64,000 nt of DNA from Sulfurimicrobium sp. (GCA_030652035.1 JAUSBJ010000048.1:160723-224722); one strand, 5' to 3'; positions 1 through 10,772 are shown, counted from the stretch's first letter. Numbers and translations are program-made. The notes: generated by a model not told the origin, from the sequence alone.

Positions 1-318
1 CAGCGCAAGCTGCCGGTAGAGGACAGGGCTGGTTTATTTGTCTCCGGTATTTTTTCATGCCTGGACACCCTGTTCGGAATGCCACTGGACAAGGCGCTCA
101 GCCATTTCTCCTTGAGCCCCTCCATGGGGCAGGCGTTATTGCGTCGCGACGGTCCCTACGCACTGTTCCTCAAACTCGCCATTGCCTGCGTAGACCATGA
201 CCAGCCGAGTATTGAGCACCACGCCAAAATGACAGGCATCAGCATCGAACAAGTCAACACGATCTATGTCAAGGCACTGGTTTGGACGCACGAACTGCAG
301 CAGAAGGCAGGTCACTAG
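1..318 (+). CDS. C-terminal part of an EAL/HDOD-type signalling protein (5' end outside window)
   Basis: The frame is open from the first base, so the gene starts upstream and only about 105 C-terminal residues are visible. The visible part is helical and follows the pattern of the HDOD region found at the end of EAL-HDOD (YuxH-like) proteins, with an early FSCLDTLFGMPLDKAL segment followed by a leucine-rich LLRRDGPYALFLKLA segment. Such proteins usually act in cyclic-di-GMP or stress signalling through protein contacts. The catalytic part, if any, is not in view. The stop codon overlaps the stop region of the convergent nlpD-like gene by a few bases. The family call rests on resemblance only. 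Confidence 0.6.
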   Translation, partial: QRKLPVEDRAGLFVSGIFSCLDTLFGMPLDKALSHFSLSPSMGQALLRRDGPYALFLKLAIACVDHDQPSIEHHAKMTGISIEQVNTIYVKALVWTHELQQKAGH

Positions 319-1283
319 CTTTCTGGAAGATATTTGAGTGGATCAACCGGTTTGCCCATACGCCGGATCTCGAAATGCAGCTTAACTTGATCCGCATCGC
401 TGTCACCCATCTCGGCAATACGCTGCCCCTTCACTACGGCCTGCCCTTCTCTTACCAGAATCAGGCTATTGTGCGCATAGGCACTGAGGTAGGTCTTGTT
501 GTGCTTGATGATCACCAGCTTGCCGTAACCGCGCAGGCCACTGCCGCTATATACCACCTTACCCGGAGCCGAAGCCAGCACAGGCTGGCCTGCCTTGCCG
601 GAGATATCCAGCCCCTTGAGGCTAGCGCTTTCATTAAAGGACGCGACGATCTTGCCTTTTGAAGGCCAGGCCCAATCCAGATTCTCGTCATCTTCCCCGG
701 CAGCAGGTTTACTCCCCTCGCTGCTTGGCTGCGCCGGCCTGGCTTCGCTTGGCTTGATTTTTTCCTCTACAGGAGGCGACTTTGCAGCGACAAGCTCCGG
801 CCTGGATGGCGTGGCTGCCGGGGGCGCAGTCTCGGCCTCTAGGGAATAAGGGATCTTCACTGCCTTGGGCCGGGTCTTGATCACTCCGTCTTTAGTGTCC
901 GCAACTATAGTCACGGGCTTCAAGGCAGTGGTCACCGCACCGCCTTCCTGCTGAACCGGGGCAAGGGCTAGTGTTTGTGGCTGCACGTTGAGGCGCAACT
1001 GCTGGCCAATCCGGATCACGTAGGGCGATGAAATACCATTCAGCTCGGCCAGTTCCTTGTAGTCATAGCCATATTCGAGCGCAATGGCGTAGAGCGTATC
1101 GCCCTTCTGCACGGTATGCGTCTGTGGCCGCCAGTCCCCTTCCCGGCCGATTGCCGCGGATCTGGTAGCGCTGCCCTTGCCTGTCTGGGCCCGGTCCTGA
1201 ACCGGGGCATAGTGGGGCGTGGAGCCGCAGCCGTTCAACACCAGCAGCAGGCCTGTCAGCAAGAGGGCCAGCCGGTGCATCAC
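315..1283 (-). CDS. nlpD: NlpD-like LysM/M23 lipoprotein
   Basis: Predicted 322-residue envelope lipoprotein with an N-terminal signal ending in a lipobox (LVLNGC, Cys19). A LysM peptidoglycan-binding domain lies at about residues 56-99 ([20 protein letters not shown]). A Pro/Ala/Lys-rich linker follows, then a C-terminal M23 (LytM) domain from about residue 222. The M23 metal ligands look lost: the usual HxGxD is LKGLD here and the final HxH is KLH. This fits NlpD, which activates the amidase AmiC and does not itself cut peptidoglycan. It ends the surE-pcm-nlpD run and overlaps pcm by 4 bp. rpoS, the usual next gene, is absent; the convergent HDOD gene sits there instead. Confidence 0.9.
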   Translation of the reverse strand: MMHRLALLLTGLLLVLNGCGSTPHYAPVQDRAQTGKGSATRSAAIGREGDWRPQTHTVQKGDTLYAIALEYGYDYKELAELNGISSPYVIRIGQQLRLNVQPQTLALAPVQQEGGAVTTALKPVTIVADTKDGVIKTRPKAVKIPYSLEAETAPPAATPSRPELVAAKSPPVEEKIKPSEARPAQPSSEGSKPAAGEDDENLDWAWPSKGKIVASFNESASLKGLDISGKAGQPVLASAPGKVVYSGSGLRGYGKLVIIKHNKTYLSAYAHNSLILVREGQAVVKGQRIAEMGDSDADQVKLHFEIRRMGKPVDPLKYLPES

Positions 1284-1945
1284 ACCACTCCGCCCAACAG
1301 CGGCACGAACTTCACCGCCTCGAGCACGGTTTCAATATATTCTTTGGGCGTGCGCTCGATCAGGTGCAGGCGTTGCTGATCGCCCGAGCCAATCGGCATC
1401 ACCAGGCGGCCGCCCACCGCAAGCTGTTGCAGCAACGCAGAGGGAATATGGGTGGATGCCGCAGTCATGATGATGGCGTCAAAAGGGGCCGCCTCGGCGA
1501 TGCCGATGCCGCCATCGGCATGACGCGCACGTACGTTGTTGCAATGCGCTTCGCGGATGTTTTTTCGTGCCTTGGTGAGTAGCGGTGAAATCCGCTCCAC
1601 GGTAAAGACCTCGCGGGACAGCTTGGACAGCACGGCAGTCTGGTATCCGCAACCGGTGCCAATTTCCAGTACTTTGCCCAGATCCTGGCCATTGCGCAGG
1701 ATCTCGGTCATGCGCGCCACGGTATAGGGGTTGGAAATGGTCTGGCCAAAACCAATGGGCAGGGCGGTATCTTCATACGCCCGGCTGGACAGGGCCTCCT
1801 CGATAAAGATATGGCGTGGAATGGTGCCCATCACGGACAGCACCACTTCGTCCTTGATCCCCTGGCTGCGCAGGCGGTCCACCATGCGCAGACGGGTGCG
1901 CTGGGAGGTCATGCCTATCCCGCTGATCCGGACATTCATAGCCAC
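1280..1945 (-). CDS. pcm: Protein-L-isoaspartate O-methyltransferase
   Basis: Cytoplasmic repair enzyme of 221 residues that methylates isoaspartyl residues in damaged proteins using S-adenosylmethionine. The class I methyltransferase glycine motif is visible ([15 protein letters not shown]), as is the PCMT substrate segment with [19 protein letters not shown]. Length matches the family. The start overlaps the end of surE by 10 bp and the stop overlaps nlpD by 4 bp, so the three are translationally coupled in the order surE-pcm-nlpD seen in many proteobacteria. Confidence 0.95.
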   Translation of the reverse strand: MAMNVRISGIGMTSQRTRLRMVDRLRSQGIKDEVVLSVMGTIPRHIFIEEALSSRAYEDTALPIGFGQTISNPYTVARMTEILRNGQDLGKVLEIGTGCGYQTAVLSKLSREVFTVERISPLLTKARKNIREAHCNNVRARHADGGIGIAEAAPFDAIIMTAASTHIPSALLQQLAVGGRLVMPIGSGDQQRLHLIERTPKEYIETVLEAVKFVPLLGGVV

Positions 1946-2673
1946 TCTCTCAAGCTATCCATCTGTTGGTAATGGGTCAAATCAATCTGCAGCGGCGTGA
2001 CGGAGACCGCATGCCGAGACACGGCTTCGAAATCCGTTCCCGGGCCGGCATCCTGCGCCAGGCCGGCAGCCCCCACCCAGTACACGGTCTGGCCACGCGG
2101 GTTCTCAGCCTTCACCACCGGCTCGGCTTTGTGGCGTTTGCCCAGGCGCGTAATTTCAATGCCCTGCAGCGCCTCGTAAGGCACGTCGGGCACGTTGACG
2201 TTAAGCAGTGTGGGCTGCGCCAGGGGGTGGCGCTGGTAACGCTCCACCATTTCCTTCACCACCCTGGCAGCCGTAGCAAAATGAGCATGCTGGCTGCTCA
2301 CCAGCGATACCGCAATGGCCGGGACGCCAAGCAGAAACCCTTCCGTCGCGGCCGCCACGGTGCCGGAATAGATGGTGTCGTCGCCCATGTTGGCGCCGTG
2401 ATTGATGCCGGAAATCACCATGTCCGGCAGGTGATCCAGCATCCCGGTCACCGCCAGATGGACGCAGTCGGTCGGCGTGCCGTTGACGTAATAGAAGCCG
2501 CTGCTGGCCTGGCGCAGCATCAGGGGGCGGTCAAGGGTCAGCGAATTGCTCGCGCCGCTGCGGTCGCGCTCGGGCGCCACCACGGTCACCTGCGCCACGG
2601 AAGACAACATTTTGGCCAGAATGGCCAAGCCAGGGGCAAAATAACCGTCGTCGTTGCTAAGCAGAATTCGCAT
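1936..2673 (-). CDS. surE: 5'/3'-nucleotidase SurE
   Basis: Survival protein SurE, 245 residues, a metal-dependent nucleoside monophosphate phosphatase. The N-terminal metal motif [12 protein letters not shown] with paired Asp, the GASNSLT segment and the [20 protein letters not shown] core are all present. It is the first gene of surE-pcm-nlpD, about 40 bp downstream of gltX on the same strand, so it could be read from the gltX promoter or its own. Confidence 0.95.
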   Translation of the reverse strand: MRILLSNDDGYFAPGLAILAKMLSSVAQVTVVAPERDRSGASNSLTLDRPLMLRQASSGFYYVNGTPTDCVHLAVTGMLDHLPDMVISGINHGANMGDDTIYSGTVAAATEGFLLGVPAIAVSLVSSQHAHFATAARVVKEMVERYQRHPLAQPTLLNVNVPDVPYEALQGIEITRLGKRHKAEPVVKAENPRGQTVYWVGAAGLAQDAGPGTDFEAVSRHAVSVTPLQIDLTHYQQMDSLREWL

Positions 2674-2711
2674 TAAATTTTTTCAGTCCTGATCACTGTT
2701 TCAAGGCGATT

Positions 2712-4136
2712 TTAAGAGCTTTCACCCGGTGTCGCAATGAAACCGCCCGCCACCCGGGCCAGTTGTTTTTTCAGGCGTGCCAGCACCTCGTCCTTCCCAA
2801 TCAGGGCCAGCACGGCATCGACGGAAGGGGTCTGGGATTCGCCGGTCACCAGCACGCGCAGCGGCATCGCCACTTTGGGCAGTTTGAGGCCGTGCGCGGC
2901 AACCGTCGACTTCATGACATCGTGAATGGCTTCGCGGGTCCATTCGATGGCGGCGAATTTTTCCGCCATCTCCGCCATGACCGGCAAAATATCCTTGGGC
3001 ACATGCTGTTCCAGCAAAGCAGGCTCGGCATCCAGGGGGCGGTAGAAATACACGGCCGCATCGGCCAGTTCTTCCACGGTGCTGACCCGTTCCTTGAGCA
3101 GGTCCACCACTATCGCCAGATCGGGCCCGCCTGCGGCAGGGTCACAGCAATCGCGCTGAATGAAAGGCGTGGCCAGCTCCGCCAGACGCTGGCTGTCGGC
3201 TTGCTTGAGGTACTGCTGATTCAGCCACAGCAACTTTTCCGGGTTGAACTTGGCCGCGGATTTCGAAATGCTGCCAAGATCAAACCATTCAACGAACTGC
3301 GCCATGCTGAAGACTTCCTCGTCACCCTTGGCCCACCCCAGGCGCGCAAGATAATTCAGCAGGGCTTCAGGCAAATAACCGTCTTCCTGGTACTGCATCA
3401 CCGATACCGCTCCATGACGCTTGGACAGTCGCTCGCCGTCGGCACCAAGAATCATCGGCACATGGGCATACTGCGGCAGGGGCGCGCCCAGTGCCTTGAG
3501 GATATTGATCTGGCGCGGCGTATTGTTGAGATGGTCATCACCGCGGATAACATGGGTGATCTGCATATCCCAGTCGTCCACCACGACGCAGAAGTTGTAG
3601 GTGGGCGTGCCGTCCGAGCGGGCGATGATGAGATCGTCCAACTCGCTGTTGCTGACCACCACGCGGCCTTTGACCAGATCATCGATGACGACCACGCCTT
3701 CGAGCGGGGTCTTGAAACGCACCACGGGAGAAATCCCGGCCGGGGGAATGGCACTCGAATCGCGCCAGCGCCGGTCGTAGCGCGGCTTCTCGCCACGCTT
3801 TTCCTGCTCTTCGCGCATGGCTTCCAGCTCTTCCTTGCTGGCATAACAATAGTAAGCATTGCCTTCATCCAGCAATTGCCGGATCACCTCCTTGTAGCGA
3901 TCCATGCGCTGCATCTGGTAAAACGGGCCTTCATCGTAATCCAGGCCGAGCCAGTTCATGCCGTCAAGAATGGCTTGCACCGATTCCGGCGTGGAGCGTT
4001 CAAGATCGGTATCCTCGACTCGCAGCACGAATGTGCCTTGATGCAGACGGGCATAAGCCCATGAAAACAATGCAGTGCGGGCACCGCCAATGTGAAGGTA
4101 GCCAGTGGGGCTGGGAGCAAAACGGGTTCGAACCAT
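2712..4136 (-). CDS. gltX: Glutamate-tRNA ligase
   Basis: Class I glutamyl-tRNA synthetase, 474 residues from the ATG at 4136. The frame is open further upstream to 4205, but family homology begins with [18 protein letters not shown], so the later start is chosen. The HIGH-type signature is HIGG in [10 protein letters not shown] and the KMSKS-type signature is RLSKRHG. The C-terminal half is the anticodon-binding domain. The gene is divergent from ppdK, with a 237 bp region between them. Confidence 0.96.
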   Translation of the reverse strand: MVRTRFAPSPTGYLHIGGARTALFSWAYARLHQGTFVLRVEDTDLERSTPESVQAILDGMNWLGLDYDEGPFYQMQRMDRYKEVIRQLLDEGNAYYCYASKEELEAMREEQEKRGEKPRYDRRWRDSSAIPPAGISPVVRFKTPLEGVVVIDDLVKGRVVVSNSELDDLIIARSDGTPTYNFCVVVDDWDMQITHVIRGDDHLNNTPRQINILKALGAPLPQYAHVPMILGADGERLSKRHGAVSVMQYQEDGYLPEALLNYLARLGWAKGDEEVFSMAQFVEWFDLGSISKSAAKFNPEKLLWLNQQYLKQADSQRLAELATPFIQRDCCDPAAGGPDLAIVVDLLKERVSTVEELADAAVYFYRPLDAEPALLEQHVPKDILPVMAEMAEKFAAIEWTREAIHDVMKSTVAAHGLKLPKVAMPLRVLVTGESQTPSVDAVLALIGKDEVLARLKKQLARVAGGFIATPGESS

Positions 4137-4266
4137 AATTCCAGAAAGCCGAAGTAAAAAATGGGCAGGCAGTCCGCTCAGCGGATGACCACAAAAAGGG
4201 TGCATTTTACGCGAAAAATCGCCTTTATCGGATTAAACCATTGGCGCGCCAAAGAACATCGCACCA

Positions 4267-4280
4267 GTCTTATACAAGAT
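4267..4280. promoter_or_regulatory. Imperfect palindrome upstream of ppdK
   Basis: The sequence GTCTTATACAAGAT lies in the gltX-ppdK divergent region about 95 bp before the ppdK start. It is a near match to the perfect palindrome GTCTTATATAAGAC found in front of the deacetylase gene at 16246. Two copies of a related palindrome in promoter positions suggest a shared regulator, but the regulator is not identifiable from the sequence. Confidence 0.35.
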
Positions 4281-4373
4281 TCATCAATCTGCTTGCCCCC
4301 ATGCCGGTTTTGGCCGCAAAATTCAAATTCAGCTTCCATTTACAGTTTCGCCAGCATATTCGGGGAAGACGCC

Positions 4374-7169
4374 ATGACTGACAGCAAAAAATATATTTTC
4401 TCTTTCGAGGAAGGTGACGGAAAAAACAAGATGCTGCTGGGCGGGAAAGGCGCCAATCTGTGCGAAATGACGCAGATTGGACTGAATGTACCGCCTGGAT
4501 TCGTCATCAGCACCGAGGCCTGTCTCGCCTATCTGGAAAAGAACCAGTTGCCGGATGGTCTGATGGATGGCATCAAAAACCGCATGACATCGCTGGAAAA
4601 GAAAACCGGCAAGGGCTTCGGCAGCAGCGATAATCCCCTGCTGGTTTCGGTGCGCTCGGGGTCGGCGATGTCCATGCCGGGCATGATGGACACCATACTC
4701 AACCTGGGCCTCAACGAAACCTCGCTACAAGGGCTGATCCGGCAGACCGGCAACGAGCGTTTCGCATGGGACGCCTACCGGCGCTTCATCCAGCTGTTCG
4801 GCGAAATCGCGCTGAACATCGGCAGGGATCACTTCAAGAACAGCATGGAAGCGCTCAAGCTAAAATGTGGCGCGCAACAGGATGTCAATCTTGGCACGGA
4901 TCATTTGCGCGATCTGGCGCATGAGTTTCTCGCCATCGTCGAGCGCAACAGCGGCAAACCCTTTCCTCAGGATCCCTACGAACAGCTCGAAATCGCCGTG
5001 GGCGCGGTATTCCGCTCGTGGATGGGCAAGCGCGCAGTGGATTACCGCAAGCAGTTCAGAATCACGAAGCAACAGGCCAACGGCACCGCCGTCAACATCT
5101 GCACCATGGTGTTCGGCAACATGGGCAACGACTCCGCCACGGGGGTGGGTTTTACGCGCAATCCGGGCACAGGCGAGAACCTGATTTACGGCGAATACCT
5201 CACCAACGCCCAGGGCGAGGATGTGGTGGCGGGCATCCGCACGCCCAAGGCCATCGCCGAGATGGAACAGGAGATGCCGGAGATTTACCGCCAGCTGCTG
5301 GTACTGCACGACCGCCTGGAATCTCACTACCAGGAAGTGCAGGATTTCGAGTTCACCATCGAGAAAGGCGTCCTCTACTGCCTGCAGACCCGCAACGGCA
5401 AAATGAACGCACGCGCCATGGTGCGCACGTCGGTGGAAATGTTTGAGGCGGGCCTGATCAGCAAGGAGCGCGCCCTGCTGCGCGTCGAACCCGCGGTGCT
5501 GGAACAGCTGCTGGTGCCGCAGCTATCGCCGAGCTTCAAGGGAAAATCCCTGGCCCAGGGCCTGCCCGCCTCCCCCGGCGCGGCTTCTGGGAAAATCGTT
5601 TTCGATGCCGACACGGCTGAAATCCGCGGCCGTACCGGTGAAAAAATCATCCTGGTGCGCGAAGAAACCAAGCCGGAAGACATTCATGGCTTCTTCCAGG
5701 CCCAGGGCATCCTTACCAGCCGCGGCGGCAAGACCTCGCACGCTGCCGTGGTGGCGCGCGGCATGGGGAAGCCCTGCGTCTCGGGCTGCGAGCAGATCGT
5801 GATCAACGACCAGTTGCGCAACGCGGTGATCGGGGACACCACGCTGCACGAGGGCGACGTGATCACCATCGATGGGGGCAGCGGCCATGTGTATGCCGGT
5901 GAAGTGCCCACCGTGGAAGCCGAGTTTTCGCCCGAAATGGGCGTCCTGCTGGGCTGGGCTGATGAGGTGGCGCGGCTGAAAGTGATGGCCAACGCGGATA
6001 CGCCGGAATCTGCCGTCAAGGCGCGTGAATTCGGCGCCATGGGCATCGGCCTGTGCCGCACCGAGCGCATGTTCAACGGCACCGACCGCCTGCCCATCGT
6101 GCAGGAGATGATCCTGGCGGAAACGCCTGAGCAGCGCCAGGCCGCGCTCGACCGGCTGCTGCCGATCCAGCGTTCCGACTTCAAGGGCATTTTCAAGGCC
6201 ATGAAGGGCCTGCCGGTGACCATCCGCCTGCTCGACCCGCCGATGCACGAATTCCTCCCCACCGCAGCGCAGCTCGAGCTGGAAATCGCCCACCTGCACC
6301 AGTTGAGCGACACCATCAACGGCCTGGAAGAGTTGCCGGATACGCTGAAACTGCTCAATCCCAAGCTCTACCAGCAATACGCCGACGGGTTGAACAAACT
6401 GATGGGCGGCCTGGGCACGTTCAAGGCCTCGCACCTGGAAGAGGACGTCATCAGCAAGAAAGAAAAAATCCTCAAAAAAGTACGCGCCCTGGCCGAAGTC
6501 AACCCCATGCTGGGGCATCGTGGCGTGCGCCTCGGCATTACCTACCCGGAAATCTACTCGATGCAGATCCAGGCCATCCTGGAAGCCGCTGCATTATGCG
6601 CTCGGGAAGGGGTAGAAATTTATCCCGAAATCATGGTGCCGCAGGTCGCCACAGTGGAAGAGCTGACGCGCATTCACAGCTACGTCGAGCGTATCCACAA
6701 AATCGTCGAGCTGACCCACGGCATCAACGTGAAATTCAAATTCGGCTCGATGATGGAAGTGGTACGCGGTTGCCTGCGCGCCGAGCGCATGGCGGAAACC
6801 GCCGAGTTCTTCTCCTTCGGCACCAACGACCTGACCCAGGCCACTTTTTCCTTCAGCCGCGAGGATGCGGAGAACAAGTTTCTGCCGGCCTACAACGAAA
6901 CCGGCATCCTGCAGGACAACCCGTTCGAGGTGCTGGACATCAAGGGCGTAGGTCAACTGATGAAAATGGCGGTGGACAACGGCCGCAAGACGCGCCCGGA
7001 TCTGAAGGTGGGCATTTGCGGCGAACACGGCGGCCATCCCGGCTCAATCCATTTCTGCCACCACATCGGACTAAGCTATGTTTCCTGTTCCGGCCCGCGC
7101 GTGCCGATCGCCCGGCTGGCAGCAGCTCAGGCCAAGCTGCAGGAAGAACAGTATCAGGACCCCATTTAG
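4374..7169 (+). CDS. ppdK: Pyruvate, phosphate dikinase
   Basis: 931-residue PPDK interconverting pyruvate, ATP and phosphate with PEP, AMP and pyrophosphate. The ATG at 4374 is preceded by GGGGAAG; the frame runs further upstream but homology starts at MTDSKKYIFSFEEGDGKNKM. Visible parts are the N-terminal ATP-grasp domain (LLGGKGANLCEM; MPGMMDTILNLGLN), the central swivelling phosphohistidine domain with GGKTSHAAVVARGMGKPC carrying the catalytic His, and the C-terminal PEP/pyruvate TIM barrel (GLCRTERMF; GICGEHGGHPGS). No PPDK regulatory protein gene is in view. The gene probably serves gluconeogenic PEP formation. Confidence 0.96.
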   Translation: MTDSKKYIFSFEEGDGKNKMLLGGKGANLCEMTQIGLNVPPGFVISTEACLAYLEKNQLPDGLMDGIKNRMTSLEKKTGKGFGSSDNPLLVSVRSGSAMSMPGMMDTILNLGLNETSLQGLIRQTGNERFAWDAYRRFIQLFGEIALNIGRDHFKNSMEALKLKCGAQQDVNLGTDHLRDLAHEFLAIVERNSGKPFPQDPYEQLEIAVGAVFRSWMGKRAVDYRKQFRITKQQANGTAVNICTMVFGNMGNDSATGVGFTRNPGTGENLIYGEYLTNAQGEDVVAGIRTPKAIAEMEQEMPEIYRQLLVLHDRLESHYQEVQDFEFTIEKGVLYCLQTRNGKMNARAMVRTSVEMFEAGLISKERALLRVEPAVLEQLLVPQLSPSFKGKSLAQGLPASPGAASGKIVFDADTAEIRGRTGEKIILVREETKPEDIHGFFQAQGILTSRGGKTSHAAVVARGMGKPCVSGCEQIVINDQLRNAVIGDTTLHEGDVITIDGGSGHVYAGEVPTVEAEFSPEMGVLLGWADEVARLKVMANADTPESAVKAREFGAMGIGLCRTERMFNGTDRLPIVQEMILAETPEQRQAALDRLLPIQRSDFKGIFKAMKGLPVTIRLLDPPMHEFLPTAAQLELEIAHLHQLSDTINGLEELPDTLKLLNPKLYQQYADGLNKLMGGLGTFKASHLEEDVISKKEKILKKVRALAEVNPMLGHRGVRLGITYPEIYSMQIQAILEAAALCAREGVEIYPEIMVPQVATVEELTRIHSYVERIHKIVELTHGINVKFKFGSMMEVVRGCLRAERMAETAEFFSFGTNDLTQATFSFSREDAENKFLPAYNETGILQDNPFEVLDIKGVGQLMKMAVDNGRKTRPDLKVGICGEHGGHPGSIHFCHHIGLSYVSCSGPRVPIARLAAAQAKLQEEQYQDPI

Positions 7170-7177
7170 CGTGCACC

Positions 7178-7204
7178 ACTGCACTAGGCCAATGCAGTTT
7201 TATT
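7178..7204 (+). terminator. Possible terminator after ppdK
   Basis: A 6-bp stem ACTGCA/TGCAGT with a 9-nt loop is followed by TTTTATT just after the ppdK stop and before the convergent GGDEF-EAL gene. The stem is short, so the call is moderate. Confidence 0.4.
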
Positions 7205-10200
7205 ACGACGATTTGATCCGCATCTCGAATGCTTCCAGCGCCAGGGGCCGGCTGAACAGGTAACCCTGGTAGGCATGGCATCCCTGGCTGGCGAGGAAGG
7301 CGCGTTGCGCCTCGTTCTCCACCCCTTCGGCAATGACCTCCAGGCCCAGGCTTTGGCCCAGCGCCACGATGGTGCGGGCAATGGCGGCATCGTTGGGATC
7401 GGTGAGCACATCCCGCACGAAGGACCGGTCAATCTTCAACTGGTCCAGGGGCAAACGTTTCAGGTAGGAGAGCGAGGAGTAGCCGGTGCCGAAATCATCC
7501 AGGGAGAATCCCACTCCCTTGGCTTTCAGAGCCGTCATCTTGACAATGATCTCTTCAACGTTATCCAGCAACAGGCTTTCGGTCAATTCCAGCTTGAGCT
7601 TGCAAGGATTGGCTCCCGTACGGTCAAGCACCGCCACCACCTGATCCACGAAATCCGGCTGGCGGAACTGCCGCGCGCTCATGTTGACCGCCAGCGTGAG
7701 GGAGGCCGTTTCCGCCCGGCCTGACCAAGCCACCAGTTGGGCGCAGGCCGCTTCTAGCACCCAGGCTCCGAGAGGCAGGATCAGCCCGGTTTCCTCGGCC
7801 AGGGGGATGAACTCAGCCGGCGACACCAGACCCTGCCGGGGGTGCTGCCAACGCAACAGCGCTTCAGCGCCAGTCGTGCGGCCATCCCTGTCCACCAGGG
7901 GCTGGTAGTGGAGAAAGAACTCATTGTTCTGCAGGCCATGGCGCAGATCGGCTTCCATGGCTGCACGGGCAGATACAACGGCCTGCATGCGCGGGTCGAA
8001 AAAACGCAGCGTATTGCGGCCAGCTGCCTTGGCTTGATACATGGCAAGATCCGCGCGTTTCAGCAGTTCATCCACAGTCTCACTTTGATCATCAAACAGG
8101 GTGACCCCGATGCTCGGGGTGCTGTGGTGCTCGTGACCAGCAAGCCTGTAAGGCAGGTTGAGCGCAGCAATGATTTTCTCGCCGATACCTTCGGCCAGAT
8201 TGGCGGCCTCCTCCGGGCTATCGCCAAGATCTTCAAACATCAACACAAATTCGTCGCCTCCAAGGCGGGACACGGTGTCACCCTCGCGCACGCAGTCGAC
8301 AAGCCGCTGGGCAACTTGTTTCAGCAAAAGGTCGCCGACGTCGTGCCCGAGCGTATCATTGAGCGTCTTGAAATTATCCAGGTCGATAAAGAACAAGGCG
8401 CCAAAGAGCTTGCTGCGGGCGCTGCTGACCAGTGCCTGCTGCAGACGATCCATCAGAAGTCGCCGGTTGGGCTGCTGGGTAAGCGGATCGTAAAAGGCCA
8501 GCCTTCGAATCTCATCCTCCGCCAACTTGCGCGAAGTGATGTCATTCAATGTGGCGACATAGTGCATAGTAGCTCCATCTGGATTCTTTACAGCTGTGAT
8601 GGTGAGCCATTCAGGATAGACTTCTCCATTCTTGCGCCGGTTCCAGATTTCTCCCCGCCACATTCCAGTAAGCTGGACGCTTTCCCACAGCGCGTCATAA
8701 AATGCCGTGTCGTGATGGCCTGATTTAAGCAGGCTTGGGCTCTGCCCCACCGCCTCTTCGGCGGAATAACCGGTGATGTCGGTGAAGGCCCGGTTGACCC
8801 GCAGGATCACACTCCGGGAATCGGTGATCAGCATGCCTTCCTGTGACTCGAATGCGGTAGCGGCAATGCGAAGATCCTCCTTCGCCTTTTGAGTCTCGCG
8901 CAGATAAAGCACCACTGCTGAAGCGGAAATAATCAGCAGGCTCCCGGCGGCGGAAAGCAAAATGAATAGCCAGTTTCTTTCGCTGTCAAGGCGCACAAGT
9001 TCACTCAGCGGGCGGGGCACGTAAACATTAATGGCATCCCCGGACAGGCTTTTGGAGGCAAGCACCACAGGCTGATTGCTACCTTCGATAACCACGGCGG
9101 AAGAAAAGCGTTCATCCCCCCAGGGAGCAATCTCCAATGGCTTGAAGGTACTCTGCTTGTACTGCAAGCGTTTTTTCTCCATCGACAGCGCGGAAACGGA
9201 GGCATTGGGCAGGGATCGAAATTCCAGACGCTTGTCCGGCGCGAGAATGATGACGCCATTGGTATCGGAAATGAACGCATTCGCTTGATTCGTCCAATGG
9301 GAAAATCTCGCGATGTCCCTTTTGACGACGACAGCCCCAAGGAAGCGCCCTTTATCGAACAGCGGGGCGGAGTAATATAAACCGGGAATTCTGCTGGTCC
9401 TGCCCACGGCATATTGATGTCCGTGCTGTCCCGCGCGGGCCTGAAGAAAATAATCGCGGTGAGCATAGTTCGAGCCAACAAAACTCGTTGGTTTGGCAGC
9501 GTTACTTGCAGCAACACAATCCCCTGCCGCATTCACGATATAAATATCATCTGCCTTGAGGTGAGTCACCATAATGGCAAGGGTCTCATTTAGTTCGCCG
9601 AGCATCTTGTCTTCAGTCCAGTTTTGCTTGCGCTTTTCATAAGACAAAACCGAGGGCTCCCTATCCGGGCCGAAGCGGAGCAAAGCCCGGCGGATGTCGG
9701 CGTCGCGCGAGGCCATCACCGAAAGTCCCTTGAGCAGCTGTATGCTTTCATCGATATTACTGGCAATCTGCTCCACCTGCTGCCTGGCAAGCCGCGATTC
9801 CTGCTGGTACAGGTTGCTGGCGAGACGGCCGTAGTAATAATCCGCATTCAACCAGGCGATCCCTATCCAGCCGGCGATCAACAGGCCGATCAACTTGTAG
9901 GATCGGCCGAAAGATAACAGGTTGGGCCGCCCGATGTAGGTGGCCACGATGGTCACGACGACAATCAAACTGGTCGCGGTAAGCACGATAGCAGCAAGAA
10001 AAGTCGGCGAAATGCCAGGCTCGATAGTGATGTCGCCTTCTCGGATGAAGTAAGCGGCCAGCATCGCGATGTAGTGCATTCCCGAGACGGCCAGGCCCAT
10101 CACCACAGCGCTTGCGATCGTCACCCCCATATTCCAGCGAGAGCGCAACAGCTGCAAACGGAACTTGATCCACAGCGCAAACGTGGCAAGCGCGATGGCG

Positions 10201-10733
10201 ACCAGGATGGAAAGCAGAAACAGCTTGGCATCGTAACGGATCAGGCCATTCAGACTCATTGCCGCCATTCCGGCATAGTGCATGGCGCCGATACCGGCGC
10301 CGATCAGCAGCCCGCCTGTTGCAAGCTGCAAACGGGAAAGCTCACGGCGGCTGATGATTTGTATGGCAAGGATGCTGGCTAGAATGCTTGGGATCGTCGA
10401 CAACATCGTGAGGGTGGCGTTGTAACTGGTGGAACATGGCAGGCTAAAGGCCAGCATGCCGACGAAATGCATGGCCCAAATGCCGATACCCAGGCAAAGT
10501 CCGCCAAAGGCCACCCACAAGCGCCTTGTGCTTCCCCTGCTTGCAGTCGAAACATGCTGAGAAACCAGCAGGGAAGCATAGGAGGCGAGAATTGCAACGA
10601 ATACGGAGAGGCTGACCAGCACGGGGTCATAATTGCCCGTGTAAAGCACGCTGCTTTCGGGCGGCGATATAAAAAATGGAGTTAAATCCAGCATGTGAGT
10701 CGCGAGGATACCTGAAATAGCCTCAACTGGCAT
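7203..10733 (-). CDS. MHYT-sensor diguanylate cyclase/phosphodiesterase (PAS-GGDEF-EAL)
   Basis: Large inner-membrane c-di-GMP protein, up to 1176 residues. An N-terminal block of about seven membrane helices carries MHYT-type motifs (IWAMHFVGM, GAMHYAGM, GMHYIAM), implicated in sensing O2, NO or CO. A predicted extracytoplasmic Cache-like region lies at about residues 310-580, followed by a second transmembrane helix. Then come a PAS domain (ITDSRSVILRVNRAFTDITG), GGDEF with intact RLGGDEF, and EAL with EALLRWQHP and DDFGTGYSSL. Both catalytic cores look complete. An internal ATG at 10694 (MLDLTPFF) is an equally plausible start; neither has a clear Shine-Dalgarno site. It lies 39 bp after def, at the end of the long minus-strand run. 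Confidence 0.9.
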   Translation of the reverse strand: MPVEAISGILATHMLDLTPFFISPPESSVLYTGNYDPVLVSLSVFVAILASYASLLVSQHVSTASRGSTRRLWVAFGGLCLGIGIWAMHFVGMLAFSLPCSTSYNATLTMLSTIPSILASILAIQIISRRELSRLQLATGGLLIGAGIGAMHYAGMAAMSLNGLIRYDAKLFLLSILVAIALATFALWIKFRLQLLRSRWNMGVTIASAVVMGLAVSGMHYIAMLAAYFIREGDITIEPGISPTFLAAIVLTATSLIVVVTIVATYIGRPNLLSFGRSYKLIGLLIAGWIGIAWLNADYYYGRLASNLYQQESRLARQQVEQIASNIDESIQLLKGLSVMASRDADIRRALLRFGPDREPSVLSYEKRKQNWTEDKMLGELNETLAIMVTHLKADDIYIVNAAGDCVAASNAAKPTSFVGSNYAHRDYFLQARAGQHGHQYAVGRTSRIPGLYYSAPLFDKGRFLGAVVVKRDIARFSHWTNQANAFISDTNGVIILAPDKRLEFRSLPNASVSALSMEKKRLQYKQSTFKPLEIAPWGDERFSSAVVIEGSNQPVVLASKSLSGDAINVYVPRPLSELVRLDSERNWLFILLSAAGSLLIISASAVVLYLRETQKAKEDLRIAATAFESQEGMLITDSRSVILRVNRAFTDITGYSAEEAVGQSPSLLKSGHHDTAFYDALWESVQLTGMWRGEIWNRRKNGEVYPEWLTITAVKNPDGATMHYVATLNDITSRKLAEDEIRRLAFYDPLTQQPNRRLLMDRLQQALVSSARSKLFGALFFIDLDNFKTLNDTLGHDVGDLLLKQVAQRLVDCVREGDTVSRLGGDEFVLMFEDLGDSPEEAANLAEGIGEKIIAALNLPYRLAGHEHHSTPSIGVTLFDDQSETVDELLKRADLAMYQAKAAGRNTLRFFDPRMQAVVSARAAMEADLRHGLQNNEFFLHYQPLVDRDGRTTGAEALLRWQHPRQGLVSPAEFIPLAEETGLILPLGAWVLEAACAQLVAWSGRAETASLTLAVNMSARQFRQPDFVDQVVAVLDRTGANPCKLKLELTESLLLDNVEEIIVKMTALKAKGVGFSLDDFGTGYSSLSYLKRLPLDQLKIDRSFVRDVLTDPNDAAIARTIVALGQSLGLEVIAEGVENEAQRAFLASQGCHAYQGYLFSRPLALEAFEMRIKSS

Positions 10734-10772
10734 TCACCGGGAGGCCTTCAGTTTACTTGTGCCCGTGAAACC

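Noticed and set aside
2763..4064. A 433-codon plus-strand frame antisense to gltX
   Set aside because: His/Gln/Arg-rich shadow without motifs or start signals.
4121..4140. A GGTTCGAACC segment that resembles a tRNA T-loop
   Set aside because: It is the reverse complement of the gltX start region; no acceptor stem or anticodon arm can be drawn around it.
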